Assembly: GCA_050250665.1 (NCBI GenBank)
Contig: JBFWOF010000035.1
Location: forward strand, 1-64,000
Origin: JADKFD01 sp050250665
GTDB lineage: Bacteria; Pseudomonadota; Gammaproteobacteria; Xanthomonadales; SZUA-5
Length of the DNA: 64,000 nt
Direction of reading: 5' to 3'
A program made the position numbers and the translations under genes. Below the pieces are notes generated by a model that did not search any database, had not been told where the DNA came from, and saw only the letters and a list, made by a program, of their open reading frames with translations. This document shows, piece after piece, positions 16,701 through 25,236 of this stretch (position 1 is its first letter; every line of letters starts with the position of its first letter).

Positions 16701-17257
16701 GCTTTCCCCTGGGTTACACCGGCGTGATCTCCGGACTGGTCTGCGGCGTGGTCTTTGGGTTCGCCCTCGAGCGCGCCGGGTTTGCCAGCGCCTGCAAACT
16801 CACTGCGCAGCTGCGATTTCGCGACTGGGCGGTATTCAACGTGATGTTCACTGCCATCCTGGTGTGCGCATTCGGGCTCTATTTCCTGCAACTGGCAGGA
16901 CTGGTCGCCAGCGACAGCCTGTACGTGCCGACCACTTATCTCTGGGCGACGGCACTGGGCGGAGTCGGTGTGGGCGCCGGCATGGCGATCGGTGGCTACT
17001 GTCCGGGGACCTCGGTGGTCGGCTTCATGTCCGGCAAGATCGATGGTCTGGTGTTCTTCCTCGGCATCGTGCTCGGCACCTGGGTCTTCGCCGGTGCCTA
17101 TGATGCCCTCAAGCCCATGCTCGAAGCGGCGCCGGGTCCTGAGGGACAAACCCTGTCGCAACTGCTGCATGTGCCCGATCTGGTGGTGCTGCTGGCGCTG
17201 ACCGCAGTGGCGGCAGTGGTCGGCTGGTTCACTGCCCGTCCGAGTGCTCGAACCTGA
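16697..17257 (+). CDS. YeeE/YedE family sulfur transporter half (second of pair 1)
   Basis: A 186-residue membrane protein completing the split YeeE/YedE transporter. The conserved Cys102 lies in GGYCPGTSVVGFMSGKIDG, the second signature of the family. The start is the ATG at 16697, overlapping the previous stop by 4 bases; a GTG two codons upstream is possible. About five to six hydrophobic segments are visible. Translational coupling implies a heteromeric two-subunit transporter. Confidence 0.88.
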   Translation: MSFPLGYTGVISGLVCGVVFGFALERAGFASACKLTAQLRFRDWAVFNVMFTAILVCAFGLYFLQLAGLVASDSLYVPTTYLWATALGGVGVGAGMAIGGYCPGTSVVGFMSGKIDGLVFFLGIVLGTWVFAGAYDALKPMLEAAPGPEGQTLSQLLHVPDLVVLLALTAVAAVVGWFTARPSART

Positions 17258-17275
17258 TCCTCTGGGAGCAAGCTA

Positions 17276-17518
17276 ATGCAATCCAAGTCCAAGACCTCGA
17301 ATTCGCGTCAGCTGAGCGAACGGCTGTCGGCACTGCTGATGGCCTCAGCTCTGGCGGTGTTGCCGGCAGCCTGTGCCCAGCCCGATGACAGTCAGGCTCC
17401 GACCACGGCCAAGACGGAACCCGCTGCACCCACCGATGCGGCGCCGGCAGATCAGCCGGCACCGGCCAATCCCTGCGCACCCAAGCCGAAGAAAAAGCCG
17501 GCCAATCCCTGCGAATAA
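17276..17518 (+). CDS. Small Pro/Lys-rich exported protein with NPC motifs
   Basis: An 80-residue protein with an N-terminal hydrophobic segment (LSALLMASALAVLPAACA) that reads as a signal peptide, possibly a lipoprotein signal with Cys at about 33; the lipobox is imperfect. The rest is Ala/Pro/Thr-rich linker ending in two NPC repeats (ANPCAPKPKKKPANPCE). It lies 18 bp after the YeeE/YedE pair and 6 bp before the next gene. The two C-terminal Cys residues could bind a metal, heme-chaperone partner or sulfur, but no function is known to me. Confidence 0.65.
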   Translation: MQSKSKTSNSRQLSERLSALLMASALAVLPAACAQPDDSQAPTTAKTEPAAPTDAAPADQPAPANPCAPKPKKKPANPCE

Positions 17519-17524
17519 GCGCTC

Positions 17525-18202
17525 ATGAGCGGCAGCGTCCTGATTCCCGAGCCCGCTTCCGGCGAGCGCAGACGTCTGCGCCAGGCCGGGTCGGAACTGC
17601 TGGAAGTGATGCAGACGCTGCAGCAGCGGGGACGCAACGTGATCACCGAATTGCAGGGAGATGGACCGTCGATGACACAGTGGCAGCACTATCCCGATGA
17701 CGATGCCACTGATCCCGTGAGCGGTTATCGCTGGTACTACCACGCCCATCCGGAAGCCAGTGCACGGGGGGAGCACGGTCATTTTCATGTCTTCGCCGCT
17801 GCTCCGGCTGGCCGCGGCTACACCCACCTGCTGGGCCTGTCGATGTCGGCCACTGGCTTGCCCCTGCGGGCCTTCACGACCAATCGCTGGGTCACCAATG
17901 AGATCTACCAGCCGGCGGCGCGGGTGCTGAGTCGGGCGCGGCAGTTTGTGATGCGCCAGCCCGCAAAGTGGGCTCTGGTGCATCAATGGCTGGCGGCCAC
18001 GCTGACGCTGTTCGGTCCGCAGATCACCTGGCTGTTGCACGAGCGTGATCGGCGCCTGGCGGCGGCGCAGATCCGTCGAGCTTCCGTGTTTGAAGACCGT
18101 CGCACCAACCTGCTGTCGCAGTGTCGTCTCGATCTGCAGGCGCAGTTCGAATGGCTGGACGCTGCCGGCCCCCTCAAGATCCGCAATGGAGCAATCCGAT
18201 GA
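17525..18202 (+). CDS. Conserved hypothetical protein with YYHAH and EHGHFH motifs
   Basis: A 225-residue soluble protein without signal peptide. Striking features are a His cluster (YYHAHPEASARGEHGHFHVF, residues ~77-96) that could bind metal, and WVTNEIYQPA after it. The C-terminal half is helical and Arg/Leu-rich. Its ATG follows the NPC protein closely and its stop overlaps the next ATG (ATGA), so it is co-translated with the sulfurtransferase. I do not recognise an assigned function. It is likely a cytosolic partner in this sulfur operon. Confidence 0.75.
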   Translation: MSGSVLIPEPASGERRRLRQAGSELLEVMQTLQQRGRNVITELQGDGPSMTQWQHYPDDDATDPVSGYRWYYHAHPEASARGEHGHFHVFAAAPAGRGYTHLLGLSMSATGLPLRAFTTNRWVTNEIYQPAARVLSRARQFVMRQPAKWALVHQWLAATLTLFGPQITWLLHERDRRLAAAQIRRASVFEDRRTNLLSQCRLDLQAQFEWLDAAGPLKIRNGAIR

Positions 18203-19167
18203 AACTGCAAGCCGTATTTGTACTGCTGAGCTCGCTGGGTTTCGCAGCGGCCGCCGCTGAATTGCCAGGCCCGGTGGTGTCCGTTGCCTGGCTCAACGAA
18301 CATCGCGCGGAAGTGGTGGTTCTGGACGTGCGCAGCGATGTTGCCGGATTCACCACGGCGCCCGAGTGGTCCACCGATGCCAAGACCGGTGCCAATGTGC
18401 TCGACAGCAGCGGCGGTCATATTGCCGACGCCCGGCTGGTGGACTTCAACCTGTGGCGCGTGAGTGCGGAGGTTGAGGGTCACAAGATCGACAAGCTGAT
18501 CCCCAGCGCCGGGGAAGTGCAGACCCTGATGCGCGGGCTCGGGGTCAAGGCTGATGACACGCTGGTCTTGACCACCCCTGGAGCCGATCCCAGCGAGGTC
18601 GATATGGCCGCCCGTGTGTACTGGACCCTCAAGACCTATGGCGGCAAGCAGATGGCTCTGCTGGATGGCGGCAATGCGGCCTGGTTACAGGCGGGCTACC
18701 CGGTATCCGTCGATGCGCCTGCGAAACTGGCTGCCGGCGACTGGAGCGCAGCCGATCGCAACAATGCCTGGCTGGCACAGGCCGACGATTTGAAGCCGGG
18801 CAAGGGCGGGCCGCAGCTGATCGACGCCCGTCCGGTGCCGCAGTACCTGGGTGTGGTCTACAAGAAGCCGGCAGTCGCTGCCGGTGGACACGTCGAGGGC
18901 GCGGTGAACTACCCGATCGAACTGCAGACGCGCCCGGCAGGCCTGGCGCAGATGTTCCTGACGTCCGAGCAATATCGCAGCGTCATGAAGGGCCTGGGCT
19001 ATGTGCCTCAGGCCGGTGCCATCACCTACTGCAATACCGGGCACATGGCGGCCGGGGCCTGGTTCGTGATGAGCGAGATCATGGGCAACCCCGATACCCG
19101 GCTGTACGACGGCTCCATGCACGAATGGACCACGCTGGGACGTCCGGTGATAGGCGTGGGTCTCTGA
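18199..19167 (+). CDS. Periplasmic two-domain rhodanese (thiosulfate sulfurtransferase-like)
   Basis: A 322-residue protein with a signal peptide (MKLQAVFVLLSSLGFAAAA) and two rhodanese domains. The N-terminal domain has LDVRSD but no active Cys (LTTPGADPSE), the usual inactive half. The C-terminal domain has Cys278 in TYCNTGHMAAGAWF, with His-Met in place of the common Gly-Arg of the loop. The start at 18199 has a GGAG site and a 4-base overlap with the previous stop. It probably transfers sulfane sulfur in the periplasm, perhaps to or from the Sox carrier or YeeE/YedE transporter. Confidence 0.87.
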   Translation: MKLQAVFVLLSSLGFAAAAAELPGPVVSVAWLNEHRAEVVVLDVRSDVAGFTTAPEWSTDAKTGANVLDSSGGHIADARLVDFNLWRVSAEVEGHKIDKLIPSAGEVQTLMRGLGVKADDTLVLTTPGADPSEVDMAARVYWTLKTYGGKQMALLDGGNAAWLQAGYPVSVDAPAKLAAGDWSAADRNNAWLAQADDLKPGKGGPQLIDARPVPQYLGVVYKKPAVAAGGHVEGAVNYPIELQTRPAGLAQMFLTSEQYRSVMKGLGYVPQAGAITYCNTGHMAAGAWFVMSEIMGNPDTRLYDGSMHEWTTLGRPVIGVGL

Positions 19168-19194
19168 GCGATGAGCCCGACTGAGCGCCAGTTG

Positions 19195-20187
19195 TCAGCG
19201 AGCTTGTTCGGCGGCAGCGCCGAGCATCTCGACCTGCATTTCCAGGTACACGCTGTAGGCATTGCGGCGATTGGCGGCCTCGAAGGTGGGCAGGTCGGCA
19301 TACGCGGACCAGTCGATGGCCGCGTAGGCCTCGTCGAAGCTGCTCAGCTCCTCGACCGCGGCGCCCATCTGTGTGCGCAGGAACTGGAGGTAGTCGGCGG
19401 TCAGCCGCAGATCGTCGTCGACCGCGCAGGACATGTCGCCATGGCCGGGCACGATGCAGCGCGGCTGCAGCGCGCGCATGGCCTCGATATCGTTCAGCCA
19501 GCCGCGGGTATTGCCGTCGACGACGAAGGGCAGCCGTCCGTTGAAATAGAGATCACCGGCAAACAGCACGCGCGGTGCGACCACCAGCAGCATCAGATCG
19601 TCGGGCGCATGGGCGTGTCCAGCCGAGATCAGACGAAAAGCCGTTCCTCCCAGGTCGAAATCCATGGACTCACCGGCGCGCAGATCGAGCCAGCGATCGG
19701 CCGGGAGCAGGCGGGTGCGCTCATCCACCCAGGGTGCCAGGGTGGTGCGACGCTCGGACAGACGCTCGCGGGCGAGATCGGAATCCAGATAGATGCGACC
19801 TTCAGCCCGCGCCCAGATCTCGGCGCCTGCGGCCTTGAACACCTGCAAGCCATAGACATGATCGGCGTGGTAGTGGCTGACGATCACGCGGCGCACGGGC
19901 TCGGTGGTGATGGTCTTGATGGCCTCCAACATGGCTTGCGCCAGGGCCGGCGTGCCGAGCGCGTCGAAGACCAGCACGCCATCGTCGGTGAGCACGAATC
20001 CGGCATTGCTGGTGTAGCCCTGGTTCCCGGCGCTGGCCTGTCCGGATTCGCCGCGGAAGTACCAGATGCGATCGACCACGGCTTCGGCACGCAGGGTCGG
20101 CGGAGTCTGGGGCTTCGGCGCTTGCGCCCAGGCCGAGCCACCGAGTCCGATCAGCATCAGGATTCCACACCAGCAACGGCGATTCAT
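19195..20187 (-). CDS. SoxH-like exported metallo-beta-lactamase-fold hydrolase
   Basis: A 330-residue protein starting at the ATG at 20187, with a signal peptide (ILMLIGLGGSAWAQA). It has HYHADH, GHAHAPDD, AGDLYF and PGHGD, the zinc ligands of the MBL superfamily. The type matches the SoxH/quinoprotein-associated metallohydrolases often seen beside sox genes; the role is not established. It is convergent with the sulfurtransferase (27 bp apart) and divergent from soxC, sharing a 128-bp promoter region. It could be a periplasmic thioester or sulfur-compound hydrolase. Confidence 0.78.
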   Translation of the reverse strand: MNRRCWCGILMLIGLGGSAWAQAPKPQTPPTLRAEAVVDRIWYFRGESGQASAGNQGYTSNAGFVLTDDGVLVFDALGTPALAQAMLEAIKTITTEPVRRVIVSHYHADHVYGLQVFKAAGAEIWARAEGRIYLDSDLARERLSERRTTLAPWVDERTRLLPADRWLDLRAGESMDFDLGGTAFRLISAGHAHAPDDLMLLVVAPRVLFAGDLYFNGRLPFVVDGNTRGWLNDIEAMRALQPRCIVPGHGDMSCAVDDDLRLTADYLQFLRTQMGAAVEELSSFDEAYAAIDWSAYADLPTFEAANRRNAYSVYLEMQVEMLGAAAEQAR

Positions 20188-20315
20188 GCGCTCCAGATCA
20201 GGGGTGTCGGCGGCAAGGACAGACATCGTACCCAAAGCCGGGGCCGGAATGCAGGTACTACCCACCGTATCGGCCCAGCGGCCGCAGTTGCCCGCCACCG
20301 AACTGGAGGATTGCA

Positions 20316-21677
20316 GTGAGTTCCGAGCAGACCCCACCGGGCCGCCTGCAGCGTGCGCCCGAGTCCTTCCTTGACCAGAGTTTCGTCAAGGAAGTGAACA
20401 AGAATGGTTTCAACGAGGAGCGCCGCAGCTGGATGCGTCGTGCCTTTGGCGCCGCTGCCGCCACCGTCGCTGGCAGCGCGCTGGTCTCCCGGGCAAAGGC
20501 CGAGGGTTTTGTCGGCGATCCCAATATTCTCGAGTTGCCGCCCTGGTCCACCTCGCTGGGCTTGCCGGTGGCGCATCGCGGTTACGGCATGCCGGCGCAG
20601 TACGAGATGAATCTGATGCGTCGCGAGAGTCCGGGTCTGGCCAGTGTGGCCCAGGCCTCGGTGGCGTTCACGCCGCTGCAGGGCATGTTCGGCATCATCA
20701 CCGCCTCCGGTTTGCATTTCGAGCGTCACCATCAGGGCTGGGTGGAGATCGATCCGTCCAGGCACCGCCTGATGGTCATGGGTCTGGTGAAGAACCCCAA
20801 GGTCTACACCATGGATGACCTGATGCGCCTGCCTTCGGTCTCGCGCATCCATTTCATCGAGTGCGGTGCCAACACGGCCATGGAATGGGGCAATGTGGCA
20901 GTGCCCACCGTGCAGTACACCCACGGCATGCTCGCCGGCAATGAGTACACCGGCGTGCTGCTGTCGACGCTGCTCGACGATTGCGGGATCGATCGCAAGA
21001 AAGCCCGCTATCTGCTGGCCGAAGGTGCCGATGGCTCGGGCATGACCCGCACCATCGATATCGACCGGGCGCTGGACGATGCCATGGTGGCCTATGGCTC
21101 CAATGGCGAAATGATCCGCCCGGAGAATGGCTATCCGCTGCGTCTGGTGGTGCCCGGCGTGCAGGGCGTGTCCTGGGTCAAATGGCTGCGTCGCATCGAA
21201 GTGGGTGACCAGCCCTATGGCGCCAAGGACGAGAACTCGGGCTATTCCGATCTGATGCCGGACGGCATGCAGCGGCAATACACCTCGATCCAGGAAGCGA
21301 AATCGGTGATCACCTCGCCTTCGGGTGGCCAGACGCTGCTCGACAAGGGTTATTACAACGTCACCGGTTTGGCCTGGACCGGTCGCGGATCGGTCAAGCG
21401 TGTCGATGTGTCTTTCGACGGCGGCAACAACTGGCAAACCGCCAGGCTGGAAACCCCGATCCTGCCCAAGGCCTTGACCCGCTTCAACATCGGCTGGGTC
21501 TGGGATGGCAGTCCGGCGATTCTGCAAAGCCGGGTGATCGACTCGACTGGATTCGTGCAGCCGACCTATGCCCAGCTGCGGGCGGTACGCGGTACCCGCT
21601 CGGTCTATCACAACAACGCGATCCAGTCCTGGAAGGTCGCCGAGAGCGGAGAGGTGAGCAATGTCCAGGTGGGGTGA
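20316..21677 (+). CDS. soxC: SoxC, sulfane dehydrogenase molybdenum subunit
   Basis: A 453-residue molybdopterin protein of the sulfite-oxidase family. The Moco-binding Cys183 lies in HFIECGANT, and the C-terminal dimerisation domain (VDVSFDGGNNWQTA) is present. The N-terminus has a twin-arginine export signal (ERRSWMRRAF then a hydrophobic stretch). It starts at a GTG preceded by GGAGG. With SoxD it oxidises the sulfane sulfur on SoxY and so allows complete oxidation of thiosulfate to sulfate without sulfur globules. It is the first gene of soxC-D-Y-Z-A-X-B. Confidence 0.95.
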   Translation: MSSEQTPPGRLQRAPESFLDQSFVKEVNKNGFNEERRSWMRRAFGAAAATVAGSALVSRAKAEGFVGDPNILELPPWSTSLGLPVAHRGYGMPAQYEMNLMRRESPGLASVAQASVAFTPLQGMFGIITASGLHFERHHQGWVEIDPSRHRLMVMGLVKNPKVYTMDDLMRLPSVSRIHFIECGANTAMEWGNVAVPTVQYTHGMLAGNEYTGVLLSTLLDDCGIDRKKARYLLAEGADGSGMTRTIDIDRALDDAMVAYGSNGEMIRPENGYPLRLVVPGVQGVSWVKWLRRIEVGDQPYGAKDENSGYSDLMPDGMQRQYTSIQEAKSVITSPSGGQTLLDKGYYNVTGLAWTGRGSVKRVDVSFDGGNNWQTARLETPILPKALTRFNIGWVWDGSPAILQSRVIDSTGFVQPTYAQLRAVRGTRSVYHNNAIQSWKVAESGEVSNVQVG

Positions 21678-22719
21678 GGGGGCAGGGAGTAAGGGGCAAG
21701 GGGCACGAGTGCTCTCCGGCATTCTTGCAGGCTTCGGCCTGTTCGCTCTGACTGCCTCGGTCAGTGCTTATGACGGCATCGGTCGCACTGCTACCGATGC
21801 CGAGATCCGGGCCTGGGATATCGATGTGCGCCCCGATTTCGTCGGGCTGCCGCCGGGCTCGGGCAGCGTGGCGGACGGCGAGATGCTGTGGATCGAGAAA
21901 TGCAGCTCCTGCCACGGCGATTTCGGCGACGCCAATCATGTGTTCCCGCCGCTGATCGGCAATACCACGGCGGAAGACATCGAGACCGGTCGGGTTGCTG
22001 CGCTGCGCGAGGGCGGGCGCACGCGCACCACGATCATGAAGGTGTCGACCGTGTCGACCCTGTGGGATTTCATCAACCGGGCGATGCCCTGGGACAAGCC
22101 AAAATCGCTCAAGCCCGATGAGGTCTATGCGGTGCTGGCCTATCTGCTGAATCTGGCCGACATCGTGCCGGCCGACTATGTGCTCAGCAACGAGAACATC
22201 GACTGGGTGCAGTCGCGCATGCCCAATCGCAACGGCATGACCCTGGACCACGGCTTGTGGAAGATCGACGGCAAGCCCGACACCCACAACAAGGCCTGCA
22301 TGAAGAATTGCCTGCCCACACCGGTGATCAGTTCCGAGCTGCCCGAGTTTGCCCGCAGCGCCCATGGCGAGTTGCTCAAGCAGACCCGTGAATACGGTGC
22401 CATCCGCGGTACCCGGACTCTGCCGGAACCTGAGCCGGAAGCCGCCACCGAGCCCGCCTCCAGGGTGCCCCGCGACCTGCTGACCGCCAATGGCTGTCTG
22501 GCTTGTCATGGCCTCGACGGCAAGGTTATCGGTCCTGGCTTCAACCAGGTGGCGGAGAAATACCAGGCGCGTGCCGACGCCATCGAATACCTGAAAGGGC
22601 GCATCCGCAATGGCGGCAGTGGCACCTGGGGCGACGTGCAGATGCCGCCCATGCCGCAATTGTCGGATGCCGACCTCGACACCATCACCCACTGGCTCAG
22701 CGCCGGCGCCGAACACTGA
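21661..22719 (+). CDS. soxD: SoxD, diheme cytochrome c subunit
   Basis: A 352-residue cytochrome with a signal peptide and two heme sites: Cys81 (CSSCHGDFG) and Cys279 (CLACHGLDGKVIGPG). It overlaps soxC by 17 bases and is the electron acceptor of SoxC. The first ~15 codons (RWGEGAGSKGQGARV) are encoded by a G-rich purine repeat (GGGGCAGGGAGTAAGGGGCA) of a dispersed type, so the N-terminus before the signal sequence is odd. The true start could be an internal codon after the repeat, though none is obvious. Confidence 0.92.
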   Translation: MSRWGEGAGSKGQGARVLSGILAGFGLFALTASVSAYDGIGRTATDAEIRAWDIDVRPDFVGLPPGSGSVADGEMLWIEKCSSCHGDFGDANHVFPPLIGNTTAEDIETGRVAALREGGRTRTTIMKVSTVSTLWDFINRAMPWDKPKSLKPDEVYAVLAYLLNLADIVPADYVLSNENIDWVQSRMPNRNGMTLDHGLWKIDGKPDTHNKACMKNCLPTPVISSELPEFARSAHGELLKQTREYGAIRGTRTLPEPEPEAATEPASRVPRDLLTANGCLACHGLDGKVIGPGFNQVAEKYQARADAIEYLKGRIRNGGSGTWGDVQMPPMPQLSDADLDTITHWLSAGAEH

Positions 22720-22777
22720 TGCGCCTGGCCAAGGAAGCTTCCATGAATCCATCACCTGACCCCATCCGGAGACTCCC

Positions 22778-23239
22778 ATGAACATGCACCGCCGTTCCTT
22801 CCTGGCGATGAGTGCCTCGGTCCTCGCCGTGGCCACCACCGCCGCGCTCTGGCCGCTGAGGGCCCTGGCCGAATGGGTGCGACCGCAGGCCGCCTTCGAA
22901 GCCAAGGCACTCGACGCGGTGTACGCCAGTCTCGGCGGCACGCCCGAAGACAGCGATCAGATCACCTTCATGAGCCCGGAGATCGCCGAGAACGGCGCCG
23001 TGGTGCCGGTCAGTGTCACCAGCAAGATTGCCGGCACTGATCAGATCGCCATTCTGGTGGAGATGAATCCGAACCCGCTGGCGGCACTGTTCATGATCCC
23101 CGAGGGCACCGAGCCCGGCGTGTCCACGCGCGTCAAGGTCGCCCAGACCTGCCGCTTGCAGGCGCTAGTCCATGCCGACGGCAAGTGGTACCGCACCTCG
23201 CGCGAGACCAAGGTGACCTTGGGTGGGTGTGGCGGGTGA
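22778..23239 (+). CDS. soxY: SoxY, sulfur covalent-binding protein
   Basis: A 153-residue protein with a Tat signal (HRRSFLAMSA) and the diagnostic C-terminal swinging-arm motif GGCGG (Cys151), which carries the sulfur intermediate. It pairs with SoxZ. The ATG has a CGGAG site. Unlike the usual tightly linked soxYZ, soxZ is about 820 bp downstream because a GxxExxY gene and repeats lie between. Confidence 0.95.
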   Translation: MNMHRRSFLAMSASVLAVATTAALWPLRALAEWVRPQAAFEAKALDAVYASLGGTPEDSDQITFMSPEIAENGAVVPVSVTSKIAGTDQIAILVEMNPNPLAALFMIPEGTEPGVSTRVKVAQTCRLQALVHADGKWYRTSRETKVTLGGCGG

Positions 23240-23610
23240 AGCGAGAGCATTTATCCGCAGATGAGAGCAGTGATCCGCAGATGTCACAGATGTACGCAGA
23301 TGAGAGCGGGTGAAGAGTTGCGCTGTCGAGTTTGAAATGGCGATGGGGCGTGTGGGGGCAAAGAGCAACCGGTTCGCAGATGGAGGCGGGAAGTGAGCAG
23401 CAGATCCACCAGGAATATTCAACCAGTCGCTGGGTCACCTACGCGTCAAACGAGCTATGCCTTGCTCTCATCTGCGGACATCTGTGACATCTGCGGAAAA
23501 TGGCCTTTTTTACTCGTTGCTGGGTCACTCACGCGTCAAACGAACTATGTCCTTCTCTCATCTGCGGACATCTGTGACATCTGCGGAAACAGGCTTCTAG
23601 GGAACTGGCA
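23240..23610. repeat. Repeat cluster between soxY and the GxxExxY gene
   Basis: It holds an inverted copy of the repeat (23252-23307: ATCCGCAGATG...). It also holds two direct copies of CTCATCTGCGGACATCTGTG plus ACATCTGCGGAAA (23467-23499 and 23557-23589). The direct copies sit in a 90-bp tandem duplication that starts at 23429 and 23519 with GCTGGGTCAC. A further diverged copy (23991-24020) lies inside the 3' end of the GxxExxY gene. Repeats of this kind around GxxExxY genes mark a mobile or repeat-associated cassette. Confidence 0.8.
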
Positions 23611-24057
23611 ATGAGCGACAGCGAGACCAGGCGGGACGAGCAGACTTACGCTGTGATTGGCGCGGCGATGGCTGTCCATGGCGAGTTGGGGTCCGGATTC
23701 CTGGAGTCGGTCTACCAGGAGGCCTTGGAGTGTGAGTTTGTCGAAAGGGGCATTCCTTACGTTCGCGAGCAAGGTCTGCCGATCTACTACCGCGGCAAGC
23801 TGCTGATGGCAACGCATCGCGCGGATTTCGTTTGCTACGGCGAAGTCATTGTGGAGTTGAAGGCACTGCAACGCTTGAGCGGAATCGAGTCGGCGCAGGT
23901 GATTCATTACCTCAAGGCCACCAAGCTCAATCGGGCTTTGCTGCTCAACTTCGGCACGCCAAGGTTGGAGCACAAGCGATTCGTGCTTGATCTGCGCTCA
24001 TCTGTGACATCTGCGGAAACAGGCTCTTTGGATTTACCAGTTGATCAACAGGAGTAG
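23611..24057 (+). CDS. GxxExxY protein (PD-(D/E)XK-like), inserted in the sox operon
   Basis: A 148-residue member of the GxxExxY family: GFLESVY in GSGFLESVYQEALECEF and the nuclease-like core RADFVCYGEVIVELKAL (Asp...Glu-x-Lys). The family is widespread in repeat-rich genomes and of uncertain function; a nuclease role is inferred from the fold. It separates soxY and soxZ, and its C-terminal codons overlap a copy of the flanking repeat and run up to the soxZ ribosome site. That placement implies insertion into the sox operon in the same direction. It does not break any sox gene and may be co-transcribed. Confidence 0.85.
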   Translation: MSDSETRRDEQTYAVIGAAMAVHGELGSGFLESVYQEALECEFVERGIPYVREQGLPIYYRGKLLMATHRADFVCYGEVIVELKALQRLSGIESAQVIHYLKATKLNRALLLNFGTPRLEHKRFVLDLRSSVTSAETGSLDLPVDQQE

Positions 24058-24061
24058 AGAC

Positions 24062-24373
24062 ATGGGTAACCCGATGCGCATACGCGCTACCACCACTGAC
24101 GGTGTGACCGAGGTCAAGGCCTTGATGTCGCATCCGATGGAAACCGGTTTGCGCAAGGACAGCAGTGGTGTGGCGGTGCCGGCTCATCACATCAAGCAGG
24201 TGATTGCCAAGCACAACGACAAGGTGGTGCTGGCGGCCGAGTGGGGCGCTGCGGTGTCGCAGAACCCCTTCCTGCAGTTCCGCTTCAACGGTGGTGCGGC
24301 GGGCGACAAGGTCAGCATCGAATGGACCGACAACACCGGAGACAGTCGCAAGGACGAGGTGGTACTCACCTGA
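24062..24373 (+). CDS. soxZ: SoxZ, SoxY partner
   Basis: A 103-residue protein with the SoxZ pattern (RIRAT...VKALMSHPMETGLRKD, then IEWTDNTGDSRKDEV near the end). There is no signal peptide; it is exported as a complex with SoxY. The ATG at 24062 has an AGGAG site that lies at the very end of the inserted GxxExxY gene, so the original soxZ translation signal survived the insertion. Confidence 0.95.
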   Translation: MGNPMRIRATTTDGVTEVKALMSHPMETGLRKDSSGVAVPAHHIKQVIAKHNDKVVLAAEWGAAVSQNPFLQFRFNGGAAGDKVSIEWTDNTGDSRKDEVVLT

Positions 24374-24414
24374 GCCTGCGTCCCTCCATCGTCCCCCGTC
24401 TGCGGAGTGTGCTG

Positions 24415-25224
24415 ATGAACATCCAACTCAAACTGAGCCTGATTCTGTGTCTGTTGCTCGGCGGCGCAAGCACGGCCTCGGCTGAAGGCGACGACGACAT
24501 GTTCGCCGAGTACCGCGCCATGTTCGGCGACGACAACCCGGCTGAACTGGTGGAGATGCAGGGCGAGGAGCTCTGGAATGCCGAGCGCGGGCCGAAGAAG
24601 ACCACCCTGGCAGGCTGTGATTTCGGTCTGGGTGCAGGTGTGATCGCTGGCGCCTATGCGCAACTGCCGCGCTATTTTGCTGATACCGGCCAGGTCATGG
24701 ATCTGGAGAGCCGGCTGCTGCATTGCATGGAGTCGATCCAGGGCCTGGACGTGAGTGCCTTGCGCAAGCATCCGTACTCCGAACAGGGACAGCCACAGAC
24801 CGATCTGGAAAGCCTGTCGGCCTATATCGCGGCGCAGTCGCGGGGCATGCCGGTGGCGGTACCGCAGAGCCACGAGCTCGAGCGTCAGGCTTTCGCGGAC
24901 GGCGCCAGGATGTTCAATTTCCGGGCGGGCCCGCATGATTTTTCCTGCGCCACCTGCCATGGCCAGAGTGGCAAGCGCATCCGCTTGCAGGCCCTGCCGC
25001 AGCTGAACACGCCAGAAGGCGCGCGCAGCTCCTTCGGCAGCTGGCCGGCCTATCGGATTTCCCAGGGCGCAGTGCGCACCATCGAGTGGCGCATGGCCGA
25101 TTGCATGCGCCAGCAGCGTCTGCCTGGACTGGTGCTGGGCTCCAAGGTGGCCATCGATCTGATCACCTATCTCGGCGTGCAGGCCAATGGTGCCGAAATG
25201 TCCGCCCCCGGCCTGAAGCGATAG
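24415..25224 (+). CDS. soxA: SoxA, L-cysteine S-thiosulfotransferase subunit (monoheme type)
   Basis: A 269-residue protein with signal peptide (LILCLLLGGASTASA). It has one CxxCH heme at Cys178 (CATCHG). The Cys230 in ADCMRQQR is the known persulfide-modified heme ligand. The N-terminal half keeps two Cys (GCDFG, HCMES) without a CxxCH, so this is the monoheme SoxA type. With SoxX it joins thiosulfate to the SoxY Cys. It starts at the ATG at 24415, about 40 bp after soxZ. Confidence 0.94.
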   Translation: MNIQLKLSLILCLLLGGASTASAEGDDDMFAEYRAMFGDDNPAELVEMQGEELWNAERGPKKTTLAGCDFGLGAGVIAGAYAQLPRYFADTGQVMDLESRLLHCMESIQGLDVSALRKHPYSEQGQPQTDLESLSAYIAAQSRGMPVAVPQSHELERQAFADGARMFNFRAGPHDFSCATCHGQSGKRIRLQALPQLNTPEGARSSFGSWPAYRISQGAVRTIEWRMADCMRQQRLPGLVLGSKVAIDLITYLGVQANGAEMSAPGLKR

Positions 25225-25236
25225 GAGCCCCAGACC

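Noticed and set aside
16182..17257. Frameshifted single YeeE/YedE gene
   Set aside because: The split with an ATGA overlap is repeated in pair 2 and a clean gap is seen in pair 3; two-gene forms are normal for this family.
20184..21722. Long minus-strand frame of 512 residues
   Set aside because: It is antisense to soxC and has no recognisable domain.
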